Shown here: positions 40,330 through 48,693 of the stretch, piece by piece
How the letters are laid out: each line of letters starts with the position of its first letter
How positions within the stretch are numbered: the stretch's first letter is position 1
Assembly: GCF_011100465.1 (NCBI RefSeq)
Contig: NZ_CP049740.1
Location: 1,418,001 to 1,482,000, forward strand
Length of the DNA stretch: 64,000 nt
From: Jeotgalibaca arthritidis
GTDB lineage: Bacteria > Bacillota > Bacilli > Lactobacillales > Aerococcaceae
Reading direction: 5' to 3'
The notes under the pieces: generated by a model
Database searches by the model: none
Seen by the model: only the letters and a program-made list of their open reading frames with translations
What the model was told of the DNA's origin: nothing
Position numbers and translations under genes: made by a program

Positions 40330-42132
40330 TTAAGCCTCCGAAGATGGTGTATTTTCTTCATTTTGGAAGACTTCTTTAATACTAGTAGCCACTTTCTCAG
40401 AAATCCCTAACTTTTTAATGTCATCGAGACTTGCTTGACGAATATTAGTCATAGTTTTAAAGTGACGCAAGACTTTAGTACGTGTTTTAGGACCGACACC
40501 ATCAATGTCATCCAGTAACGATGAAAAGCTATTTTTACCACGAATCTGACGGTGGAAAGTAATCGCAAAACGATGGACTTCATCTTGGATACGTTGAACA
40601 AGGTGGAAGGCCTGACTACGAGGGTCGAGATCAATCACGTCATTGTCATCACCATACATGAGGGAGGCCGTTTTGTGCTTTTTATTTTTAACCATACCTG
40701 CAATAGGAATATGAATGCCTAGCTCATCTTCTAGCACTTCCTTGGCCGCTCTAATTTGAACTTTACCACCATCCATCAAAATGAGATCAGGTAATGGTTT
40801 GCGTTCTCTCAATAGTCGACTATAGCGACGTCTAATCACTTCTTGGGTAGTCGCAAATTCGTTGGCACCTTCAACCGTTTTGACCTTATATTTACGGTAA
40901 GACTTGCGGTCTGGCTGGCCATCTTTATATACGACCATGGCCGATACCGGGTTCGTTCCTTGGATGTTAGAGTGGTCAAAGGATTCAATCGTTTCTAAAT
41001 AATTCAAGCCGAGTGCCTCAGATAATTCTTGAATCGCCCCAACAGTTTTGTTTTTGCTGCGCTCAATTAACATGAACTTTTCAGTCAGAGCCAATTCACT
41101 ATTGGTAATTGCTAAATCAAGGATACTTTTTTTACTGCCACGTTTAGGAACGTGAACTTTAATATCGAGTGCTTCAGCTAGTAAGTCCACATCAACGCCT
41201 TCAGGAACGAGGATTTCTTTTGGTAAAATATGATTTTGCTCCTGATAGAATTGCATAATAAAAGAAAGCAGTTCTTCCTCAGGATTGCCATAGCTCGGGA
41301 AAAGGGCAGCTTCACGTTTGATAACCGTAGATTGACGAAGTAAAAAGACTTGAATCGAAATCCAGCCTTTATCCATATGAAAGGCAAAGACATCCCGGTT
41401 GGTATAATCGCGTGACATAATGGTTTGTTTTTCCACTGTTGCTTCAATGTAACGGATTTGGTCGCGGTATTCAGCTGCTTGCTCGAAGTTCATATCATTG
41501 GCGGCAACTTGCATTTTAGTGACAAGATTTTGTTTAATCTCTTTCACATCACCATTTAAAAAGTGTGAAATACGTTTGATTTGTTCATCGTATGCTTCTC
41601 TAGGAACCTCGTGGTCACAGCAACCGATACACTGTCCCATGTGGTAGTAGAGACAGGCACGCTTTTGTCCCTTATTGCATTTACGAAGGGGATAGACTTT
41701 TTGAATAAATTGTTGTGTTTCGCTAGCTGCGTAAACGTTTGGATAAGGTCCAAAATAAACCCCGCCATCATCTTCTACAATAGAGGTGATAATGAGTTGA
41801 GGGTCTTTTTCATTGGTTATTTTTAGATAAGGATACATCGTTCCTTGTTTTAATTTAATATTATATTTGGGCTGGTATTGCTTGATTAAATTAATTTCAA
41901 GTAGCAAAGATTCTTTGTCCGTCTTTGTTACGATGATTTCAAAATGATCAATATCCGCTACTAACAAAGCTGTTTTACCTTCATGCTTGGAGTGAAAGTA
42001 GGATTTCACGCGTGACCGAAGATTTTTAGCTTTACCAATGTAAATAATGTCGTTATCCTTATTACGCATAATATAGCAGCCTGGCAATTCGGGAAGAATC
42101 GCCAATTTTTGGTTAATTTCTTCTCTGCTCAT
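40330..42132 (-). CDS. uvrC: Excinuclease ABC subunit C
   Basis: A 600-residue UvrC. The GIY-YIG nuclease (about 13-95, GCYIMRNKDNDIIYIGKAKNLRSRV), the Cys-rich segment RACLYYHMGQCIGCCD, the UVR motif (about 200-235), the RNase H-like second nuclease domain (SFDHSNIQGTN; ILMDGGKVQI) and C-terminal helix-hairpin-helix motifs (LDDIDGVGPKTRTKVLRHF) are in the normal order. It makes the dual incisions in nucleotide excision repair. Confidence 0.97.
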   Translation of the reverse strand: MSREEINQKLAILPELPGCYIMRNKDNDIIYIGKAKNLRSRVKSYFHSKHEGKTALLVADIDHFEIIVTKTDKESLLLEINLIKQYQPKYNIKLKQGTMYPYLKITNEKDPQLIITSIVEDDGGVYFGPYPNVYAASETQQFIQKVYPLRKCNKGQKRACLYYHMGQCIGCCDHEVPREAYDEQIKRISHFLNGDVKEIKQNLVTKMQVAANDMNFEQAAEYRDQIRYIEATVEKQTIMSRDYTNRDVFAFHMDKGWISIQVFLLRQSTVIKREAALFPSYGNPEEELLSFIMQFYQEQNHILPKEILVPEGVDVDLLAEALDIKVHVPKRGSKKSILDLAITNSELALTEKFMLIERSKNKTVGAIQELSEALGLNYLETIESFDHSNIQGTNPVSAMVVYKDGQPDRKSYRKYKVKTVEGANEFATTQEVIRRRYSRLLRERKPLPDLILMDGGKVQIRAAKEVLEDELGIHIPIAGMVKNKKHKTASLMYGDDNDVIDLDPRSQAFHLVQRIQDEVHRFAITFHRQIRGKNSFSSLLDDIDGVGPKTRTKVLRHFKTMTNIRQASLDDIKKLGISEKVATSIKEVFQNEENTPSSEA

Positions 42133-42330
42133 ATGTTCAAATCCTTTATAATCTAGTACTGACAGTATACCATGACTTGATTGAAAGCAAATAACTGTAA
42201 GCTTTAGCAGTTTAGAGTGAATAGAGAGTCAAAAATCAGTTTCTACTCACTCAAAAAGGCATTTTACGGAAGTTCAGTGCAAAAATACCCCCCGAACTTC
42301 CAAAACATACACAAACCACACAACATAAAG

Positions 42331-42367
42331 AGAGCGAAGATGCTAAAACCGTCTTCGCTCTTTTTTT
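42331..42367. terminator. Hairpin at the 3' side of nrdJ
   Basis: AGAGCGAAGA (42331-42340) / GTCTTCGCTCT (42351-42361) with T run on the plus strand. On the minus strand, downstream of nrdJ, the same hairpin is followed only by CTTTATG, so termination of nrdJ may be partial. Confidence 0.6.
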
Positions 42368-42376
42368 AACTCATTA

Positions 42377-44950
42377 TTACAAACCGCACTTTAATTGTGC
42401 AGCACAGTTATTACATGTATTACAGCCACCTAAGTCTTCAACCGTACCAATTCGGCAAATTGGACAAGTATCGCCAATTTCATTTCCGATTGTCACATCT
42501 GTTGATTCTAGGTCAGCAATTGTTTCAACTAAGAATGTTTTATCTTTATTCACTTTAGCTGATTCATTTGTTTCGTCAACATCGTCGAATTGATTTTCTT
42601 CAGCCTTCAATGTCAACACTTGCGAATCACGGCTACCATCAACATAAACCGTGCCACCCTTAGCACCACCATCATAGAGGCGCTCGTAAATCTTCTCAAC
42701 TTGCTCAACCGTATAACCGCGAGGCGCATTAACCGTTTTAGAAATCGAGCTATCAACCCAACGTTGAATGGTTGTTTGAACATCAACGTGTTCCTCTGGC
42801 GACAATTCCATAGCCGTTGTAAAGAAATCAGGCAGGTTATTCGGATCTGTTTCTGGATGACGATCCAAATACTCCTGAACGATTTCAGCCTTCACCTCAA
42901 TAAATTTACCAAGACGACCAGAGCGGAAGTAAGAAAAACTGAAGTATGGCTCTAAACCAGTTGAAACGCCAGCCATCGTACCCGTTGAACCAGTTGGTGC
43001 CACCGTTAATAGATGAGAGTTACGGATACCGTGTTTCAAGACACCTTCACGTACATGTTCAGGCATTCCTTTCATATAACCTGAGTTAACAAACTTCTCA
43101 CGGAGTTGTTGTGTTTCACGACCTGTTTCACCAACAAGGAATGGGAAGCTGCCACGTTCTTTTGCCAATTCAATACTTTCTTCATAAGCTGTTACAGCGA
43201 TCGTTTCAAAGACTTGATCGATTAATTGGTTACCTTCTTTAGAACCATAACGAACACCACAGTAGATTAACATATCAGCCAGTCCCATAATTCCTAAACC
43301 AACACGGCGCTCGCCTAAAGCTTGCTTGCGGTTTTCTTCTAGGAAGTAAGGCGTTGAATCAATAACGTTGTCTTGCATATGAACACCCATACGAACTGTT
43401 TTTTCCAATTTAGCAAAGTCAACCATTTGCAGGTCTTTGTTGACCATCTCAGCCAAGTTAACAGCAGCTAGGTTACATACTGAATACGGTGCAAGAGGTT
43501 GCTCACCACAAGGGTTAGTTGCCACAACTTGTTGGCCGTATGCCGATGCATTTGTCATCTTATTAGCATTATCAATAAAGAAAATACCAGGTTCTGCAGC
43601 ATAAGTAGCACAAATATTAATTAGTTTCCACAGATCACGCGCTTTAATCGTACGGTAAGTACGGACCGCATGACCCATTTCTTCCCATTTACGGACATCA
43701 CCAACGTTTACCCATTCCGTGTCGTAAATTGCCATCTCTTCTTTGGAATAATGTTCAACATCTGGGAAGCGTAGAGCATAGTCACTATCCTGTTTAACAG
43801 CCTCCATAAAGTCATCGGTAATGCATACCGAAATATTAGCGCCTGTTAAGAATTCAGGATCGTTAACGGAATACGTACCGCCGTCACGTAACTTGATTTC
43901 AGCATCACGAATCACTGACTCGTCAAAACCACCGTTACCTGCTATATTTTTGTAATTCACAATACCTGTATACATATTTGTTTCTTTTGCAGTAAATGGG
44001 GTGAATTTTAATTTATCATGCGCCAACGTACGGATTTGTTCATCGTCAAAGTTTTCGATAATGTAACGTAAAATACGTGGGTTTTGCATTTTAGAAATAA
44101 TAAACTCAGCGATATCTGGGTGCCAGTCTGATAACATAATCATTTGAGCACCACGACGTGAACCACCTTGTTCAACTAAGTGAGTTAGCTTCGCAATATC
44201 ATCTAACCAAGAAACCGATCCAGATGAGCGACCATTAACACCTCTCGCTAGAGCATGACGGGGACGAAGGGTTGAACCATTTGTACCGACACCGCCACCA
44301 CGACTCATAATTTCCATTACTTCCTTGCGGTGATCAGAAATCCCACCACGTGAATCCGGAACAAATGGCATCACATAGCAGTTAAAGTAAGTCACATCTG
44401 TACCCGAACCAGCTCCGTATAAAACGCGACCAGCAGGGATAAAGTTTTTCACTTTTTGTTCTTCATAAAACTTTACAAAAGCGTCATAACGTTTTTTAGG
44501 AGAAATCTCAACTTGAGCCAATCCATGGGCATTACGCATGGCGATTTGTTCATAAAATAATTCAAGCGGTTTATCAAGAGTGATAATGGAACGTGTGACA
44601 ATACCTTCTTCTTCCATTCCAAATGTGTCGATGTTTTGTTGGTATTCTTCAGAAACTAAAATACGAGCGGTTCCTTTATCCCAATCAAGCGATAGAATAG
44701 TACCCGTACCACGAGCAGGATATTTAGGATCCTCTTTTACCGTTAAAAGGACGAAGTCTCCCTCTTTTAGAGTGACTTTTTTCGTATCTTTAAAGGAGTA
44801 GCGATCCAGCATCACTAAGCGCGCAACACCGTCATAAGTAATATGCATGTCTTCCGTAATTGGAAAGACAGCCTCGAATTGCTCGATATCTTGATTCAAT
44901 GAGTCAAACCCTTTTTTTAAAGTGGAGGAAATTTCTGTAGCCACTACCAT
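42377..44950 (-). CDS. nrdJ: Class II (B12-dependent) ribonucleotide reductase
   Basis: An 857-residue adenosylcobalamin-dependent RNR. Visible are the finger-loop region NPCGEQPLAPYSVCNLAAVNL (catalytic Cys in CGEQ), a paired redox Cys in SVCITDDF, the Gly-rich barrel motifs (ERRVGLGIMGLADML), PTGSTGTMAGVSTGLEP, and a C-terminal zinc-ribbon-like tail with four Cys pairs (CPICR, CNTCNNC). It reduces ribonucleotides without oxygen dependence. ATG 44950 (AGGAG two bases away) and GTG 44944 (better spacing) are both possible starts; an upstream open frame to 45106 has no SD and crosses the NrdR boxes. Two NrdR boxes control it. Confidence 0.95.
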   Translation of the reverse strand: MVVATEISSTLKKGFDSLNQDIEQFEAVFPITEDMHITYDGVARLVMLDRYSFKDTKKVTLKEGDFVLLTVKEDPKYPARGTGTILSLDWDKGTARILVSEEYQQNIDTFGMEEEGIVTRSIITLDKPLELFYEQIAMRNAHGLAQVEISPKKRYDAFVKFYEEQKVKNFIPAGRVLYGAGSGTDVTYFNCYVMPFVPDSRGGISDHRKEVMEIMSRGGGVGTNGSTLRPRHALARGVNGRSSGSVSWLDDIAKLTHLVEQGGSRRGAQMIMLSDWHPDIAEFIISKMQNPRILRYIIENFDDEQIRTLAHDKLKFTPFTAKETNMYTGIVNYKNIAGNGGFDESVIRDAEIKLRDGGTYSVNDPEFLTGANISVCITDDFMEAVKQDSDYALRFPDVEHYSKEEMAIYDTEWVNVGDVRKWEEMGHAVRTYRTIKARDLWKLINICATYAAEPGIFFIDNANKMTNASAYGQQVVATNPCGEQPLAPYSVCNLAAVNLAEMVNKDLQMVDFAKLEKTVRMGVHMQDNVIDSTPYFLEENRKQALGERRVGLGIMGLADMLIYCGVRYGSKEGNQLIDQVFETIAVTAYEESIELAKERGSFPFLVGETGRETQQLREKFVNSGYMKGMPEHVREGVLKHGIRNSHLLTVAPTGSTGTMAGVSTGLEPYFSFSYFRSGRLGKFIEVKAEIVQEYLDRHPETDPNNLPDFFTTAMELSPEEHVDVQTTIQRWVDSSISKTVNAPRGYTVEQVEKIYERLYDGGAKGGTVYVDGSRDSQVLTLKAEENQFDDVDETNESAKVNKDKTFLVETIADLESTDVTIGNEIGDTCPICRIGTVEDLGGCNTCNNCAAQLKCGL

Positions 44951-44972
44951 CACTCCTATCATACTGATTAAA

Positions 44973-45018
44973 CACCATATATAGTGTTTATCTATTGAAA
45001 ACTTCACTATATATACTA
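44973..45018 (-). promoter_or_regulatory. Paired NrdR boxes upstream of nrdJ
   Basis: CACCATATATAGTG (44973-44986) and CACTATATATACTA (45005-45018) match the NrdR operator pattern (CAC-ATATAT-GTG-like) and are spaced exactly 32 bases, about three helical turns, as NrdR usually requires. They lie just upstream of nrdJ, so the ATP/dATP-sensing repressor NrdR probably controls it. The nrdR gene is not in the window. Confidence 0.8.
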
Positions 45019-45205
45019 TATCTAAAGATATATAAAAGCTAGGGGAACATTTTTTGAAAAAAATTGAAAACTGGTGAGATAGATGTTTATAAGAAAAAAT
45101 AGTCAATTTATAATTTAAAACGAAAAATATGACACAGAATGTTGTATATTTTTACTAATCACTGATGTAAAATGAAGACATATTATAGTAATAGGAGGCT
45201 TTACA

Positions 45206-45937
45206 ATGGGAAAACTAGATGGAAAAGTTGCTATTATTACAGGTGGCGCAGCAGGTATGGGCGAAGCACACGTTCGCTTGTTTATCGAAGAAGGTGCCAA
45301 AGTTGTCTTAACTGACATTAACGAAGAGAAAGGCCAAGCTATAGCTGAGGAATTGGGCGAAACAGCGCACTTTATTAAGCATGATGTGACCAACGAAGAA
45401 GGTTGGAAACAGGTTGTAGCAGAAACAGAAGAACAGTTTGGGCCAGTTGATATTTTAGTAAATAATGCGGGTATCAGCCCTGTACTATCTGTAGAGCATT
45501 CTTCATTGGACGATTATATGAAAGTGGTTACAATTAACCAGGTCAGCGTTTTCCTTGGTACCAAGTATGTGGTGCCATCGATGAAGAAAATAGAAAACGG
45601 CTCAATCGTTAATATTTCTTCAATCAACGGTTTAGTAGGAGGTGCATTTGGTTATACGGATACTAAATTTGCTGTTCGCGGTATGACTAAAGCGGCTGCA
45701 AAAGAATTAGCACAATACAATATCCGCGTTAATTCTGTCTATCCTGGTGTAATTAACACACCAATGGTTCAACAAAGTGATGCCTTCGATCAAATCCAAG
45801 CTATGGTTGGTATGATTCCATTGAAACGTATGGCTGAACCTAGTGAAGTCAGCAAACTAGTCTTATTCTTAGCTTCAAACGATTCAAGCTATTCAACAGG
45901 AGCTGAATTCGTTACAGACGGTGGGATTACTGCATAA
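45206..45937 (+). CDS. Short-chain dehydrogenase/reductase
   Basis: A 243-residue classical SDR. The cofactor motif is TGGAAGMG (about 13-20), the structural NNAG lies near residue 90, and the catalytic Ser/Tyr/Lys are in NISSINGLVG and YTDTK. Asp37 after the second strand (VVLTDIN) suggests NAD(H). The end SSYSTGAEFVTDGG is typical. SD AGGAGG. The substrate cannot be told; it is not closely similar to the second SDR at 46353, so the two are unlikely to be a recent duplication. Confidence 0.9.
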   Translation: MGKLDGKVAIITGGAAGMGEAHVRLFIEEGAKVVLTDINEEKGQAIAEELGETAHFIKHDVTNEEGWKQVVAETEEQFGPVDILVNNAGISPVLSVEHSSLDDYMKVVTINQVSVFLGTKYVVPSMKKIENGSIVNISSINGLVGGAFGYTDTKFAVRGMTKAAAKELAQYNIRVNSVYPGVINTPMVQQSDAFDQIQAMVGMIPLKRMAEPSEVSKLVLFLASNDSSYSTGAEFVTDGGITA

Positions 45938-45945
45938 AAAATGAA

Positions 45946-45974
45946 TTGACAAAGCCTATTTTCAAGTGTATCAT
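45946..45974 (+). promoter_or_regulatory. Promoter of the Met T-box operon
   Basis: Consensus TTGACA (45946-45951), 17-base spacer, TATCAT (45969-45974). It lies directly after the first SDR gene and 47 bases before the T-box stem I. Confidence 0.8.
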
Positions 45975-46020
45975 TCTTTTAAATGAAAAATAAATGAGAA
46001 TGATTAAAAAAACACAATGA

Positions 46021-46300
46021 AAAGAAAAGTACAGATAATCAATATATGACAGAAAACCTCGGTAGCTGAGAAGAGGGGATGGCGATTGTTTGGAAAATGA
46101 TCTTTGAGTGGCTTTGTCGACCGTTTAGCTAGCTAAACCTGAGACATTGACGGGCGTTCCCGTTACAGAAACAGGGTATTATAATTGTACCTGGTGAGGT
46201 GCTTGCTGTGAGGCGGCACAAAATAAGGTGGTAACACGTAAAGACTAACTATAATCTTTTCATCCTTAACAAACGGATCTGTTTGTTAAGGACTTTTTTG
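46021..46300 (+). promoter_or_regulatory. T-box riboswitch, methionine-specific
   Basis: Stem I base AAAGA (46021-46025) pairs with TCTTT (46101-46105), with AAAGTA just inside the 5' strand. The specifier ATG (Met) at 46097-46099 sits one base before the 3' strand, the same geometry as the Arg T-box at 31014. The T-box AAGG-TGGT-AACACG lies at 46225-46238; AAGG can pair with CCTT at 46264-46267 as antiterminator. The competing terminator TCCTTAACAAAC / GTTTGTTAAGGA (46263-46292) is followed by TTTTTT. The UGGU bulge fits a tRNA ending ACCA, as tRNA(Met) does. Confidence 0.88.
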
Positions 46301-46352
46301 TGTTCAAGACAATTTTATTTTTCATTCTGATCATTAAAAGGAGGATGTAGAC

Positions 46353-47123
46353 GTGATTCAAATTGATTTAAGTCAGCAGGTGGCTTTAGTCACAGGTGGT
46401 AAAAATGGCATCGGGGCAGCTATTGTTGAGAAATTACGCCAAGCAGGTGCCGCAGTTATTTCAGCAGACTATGCTTACCAAGAAGACTTTAAACTAGAAA
46501 ATAAACAGTTTGCGACCGCAAAAGTCGATATCACTGATGAAGCCGATATTGATAAATGGCTTCAAACAAGCTTAAATTATTTTGGCAAAATCGATATATT
46601 AGTCAACTGCGCAGGCATTTCCACTATGGATTTAGTTGTGGATAGCAGTCTAGAAGATTGGGATAAAGTAATGGCCGTTAATGCACGTGGCGTATTCCTC
46701 ACTTCCAAAAAGGTCGGTAAACTATTGCAGAAAAAGCAAGCAGGTGGGCGTATTATTCAGATTGCCTCCCAAGCCGGAAAAAATGGCTATACCGCAATGG
46801 GTAGCTACGTTGCATCCAAACACGCCGTCTTAGGCCTCACCAAAACCATGGCCAAGGAACTGGCGGCCGACCAGATATTAGTCAATGCCGTCTGCCCCGG
46901 TATCGTGGAAACAGAAATGAAACACCGTGAAAGAATTGAAGGTGGCCTCATCCGCAAGATGACTGCCGACGACATATATAAAGAAGATTGCTCGCAAGTG
47001 CCACTTGGAAGAACCGCTCAGCCCGAAGAAGTCGCTAATGTTGTTCTATTTCTAGCTAGTCCGCTGGCGTCTTATATGACCGGACAAGCGATTAATGTAA
47101 CCGGCGGCATGACCATGCATTAA
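46353..47123 (+). CDS. Short-chain dehydrogenase/reductase under Met T-box
   Basis: A 256-residue classical SDR starting at GTG 46353 (AGGAGG at 46339-46344; an ATG in the same SD region is out of frame). Cofactor motif TGGKNGIG (about 10-17), NCAG (about 85), catalytic Ser in QIASQAG and Tyr/Lys in YVASK. Asp35 in SADYAYQ suggests NAD(H). It is the first gene under a Met T-box and is followed 18 bases later by metQ. An oxidoreductase role in sulfur amino acid or aldehyde metabolism is suggested by regulation only. Confidence 0.88.
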   Translation: MIQIDLSQQVALVTGGKNGIGAAIVEKLRQAGAAVISADYAYQEDFKLENKQFATAKVDITDEADIDKWLQTSLNYFGKIDILVNCAGISTMDLVVDSSLEDWDKVMAVNARGVFLTSKKVGKLLQKKQAGGRIIQIASQAGKNGYTAMGSYVASKHAVLGLTKTMAKELAADQILVNAVCPGIVETEMKHRERIEGGLIRKMTADDIYKEDCSQVPLGRTAQPEEVANVVLFLASPLASYMTGQAINVTGGMTMH

Positions 47124-47141
47124 AAAATAGGAGATGATGAT

Positions 47142-48008
47142 ATGAAAAAGAAGCATTTATTTTTATCAATAACAGCACTATCCACTTTATTTTTAGCAGC
47201 TTGCCAAGACCAAGCACCAGCAGAAGAAACATCCCAACAAGCAGCCGAAGAGCGTACTATTGTTGTGGGCTCACAGGCATCAGATGCACAAATTTGGGAA
47301 TTTATTGCCAATTCAGATGCTGCTAAGGCTGCAGGTATCACAATCGAGGTTGAAGAAATTGATGGCGGTCCACAGTTGAACCTAGCTACAGCTGATAAAG
47401 AAGTCGATGTCAATGCCTTTCAATCATGGGCCTATTTAACATCTTTTAATGCTGAGTCGGGGGAATCCTTAGCTGCCTTTGCGACCACTTATTTAGAACC
47501 GATGGGCGTTTATTCCGACCAATACACTAGCTTAGACGACTTGCCAGATGGGGCGGTCATTGCGATTGCGGACAATCCATCGAATGCGTCGCGTGGCTTA
47601 CTCTTATTACAAAAAGCAGGGCTGATTACGTTAACAGATGATTTTGATGCCCTTGGTACAACTAGTGATATTACAGACAATCCTAAGAATTTGGTCTTTA
47701 AAGAAATCGACGATACAACAGGACCGCGTGTGTTGGCGGATGTGGATGCGGCTCTTATTAGCAATACGATTGCCCTTGAAGGTGGACTGAATGTGTTGGA
47801 GGATTCGCTTTTCTATGAGGAAGCAGGCGAAGATACTAAAAATAATATTAATATCCTAGTCACTCAAACGGAAAACGCTGATGATCCAGACATTTTGAAA
47901 CTAGGTGAGCTTTACCACAGTCAAGAAGTGCAAGACTATATCGAAGAAGAATTTGGTGGTACGAAAGTAGCCGTTAATATTGAGATTAGCGAACTCGAAA
48001 ACCAGTGA
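47142..48008 (+). CDS. metQ: MetQ/NlpA-family methionine-binding lipoprotein
   Basis: A 288-residue lipoprotein with LFLAAC lipobox (Cys21) and an NlpA-type binding domain: TIVVGSQASDAQIWEF near residue 45, EVDVNAFQSWAYL about 90, PSNASRGLLLLQKAGLI about 145, VDAALISNTIA about 205. It normally feeds the MetNI transporter, but no metN or metI lies beside it, so it either supplements a transporter encoded elsewhere or binds another compound. Met T-box control supports methionine or a precursor. Confidence 0.88.
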   Translation: MKKKHLFLSITALSTLFLAACQDQAPAEETSQQAAEERTIVVGSQASDAQIWEFIANSDAAKAAGITIEVEEIDGGPQLNLATADKEVDVNAFQSWAYLTSFNAESGESLAAFATTYLEPMGVYSDQYTSLDDLPDGAVIAIADNPSNASRGLLLLQKAGLITLTDDFDALGTTSDITDNPKNLVFKEIDDTTGPRVLADVDAALISNTIALEGGLNVLEDSLFYEEAGEDTKNNINILVTQTENADDPDILKLGELYHSQEVQDYIEEEFGGTKVAVNIEISELENQ

Positions 48009-48039
48009 CCAAAGAACTAATGAAAGTTAGAGGATTAAA

Positions 48040-48647
48040 ATGACACAACCCATTATTCGCTTGGCAAAGGAAACGGATATCGATGACCTATTGGCTATTT
48101 TCACACCCTATGTGACCGATACGGCGATAACCTTTCAATACGACATTCCAAGCCGGCAAGACTTTCTTGAAAAATACCAGAGCATCAGCCAAGATTTCCC
48201 CTTTATAGTGGCAGAGGAAGCGGGCGAAGTGGTCGGTTATGCCTACGCCACACCCTTTCGAAAGGAAGCAGCCTACGCTTGGTCCGCTGAACCGAGCATC
48301 TACTTAAAACAAGACAGGCGCGGAAACGGCCTTGGCAAACGACTTTACCAGATATTAGAAGAATTGTTAAAAAAACAGCATATTCTGCAAATCGTTGCTT
48401 GCATCGCCTACACAGAAGGAGATAATCCTTACTTAACCAATAATAGCCCCGATTTCATGAGAAGCTAGGCTATGAGACCATTGCCCATTTTCCAAAGTGT
48501 GGCTATAAGTTCCAAAATTGGTATGATTGCATTTGGATGAGAAAACTGCTCGTCGAGGAAATCCCCGTCGTACCACAAGAAATCATTCCTTTTTCAAAAT
48601 TAAATCATGACTTGGATAAGCTTTTAGAGAATAGTGGCGTTCTTTGA
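48040..48647 (+). pseudogene. GNAT N-acetyltransferase gene with a -1 frameshift
   Basis: The first 140 codons encode a phosphinothricin-acetyltransferase-like GNAT domain (IRLAKETDIDDLLAIF; VVGYAYATPF; acetyl-CoA loop RRGNGLGKRLY). At about 48455 one base is missing: the frame gives DFMRS-stop at 48466-48468, while the shifted frame continues in register with the family (HEKLGYETIAHFPKCGYKFQNWYD, then CIWMRK) to a stop at 48645-48647. One lost base thus removes about 60 residues of the acceptor site. A sequencing error at this single site is the alternative. Confidence 0.85.
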
Positions 48648-48693
48648 TGTATAATAAGTAAGAACTCATTATAGAAGCGAGAAGGAGCAAGAC

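Noticed and set aside
44951-45106. N-terminal extension of NrdJ in the longer open frame
   Set aside because: It crosses the two NrdR boxes, has no SD and adds residues not seen in class II enzymes.
44951-45205. Possible cobalamin riboswitch upstream of nrdJ
   Set aside because: No B12-box-like sequence was recognised; the region is dominated by TATA-rich NrdR sites.
45206-47123. Two SDR genes as a recent tandem duplication
   Set aside because: Sequences differ outside common SDR motifs, and a promoter plus T-box lies between them.
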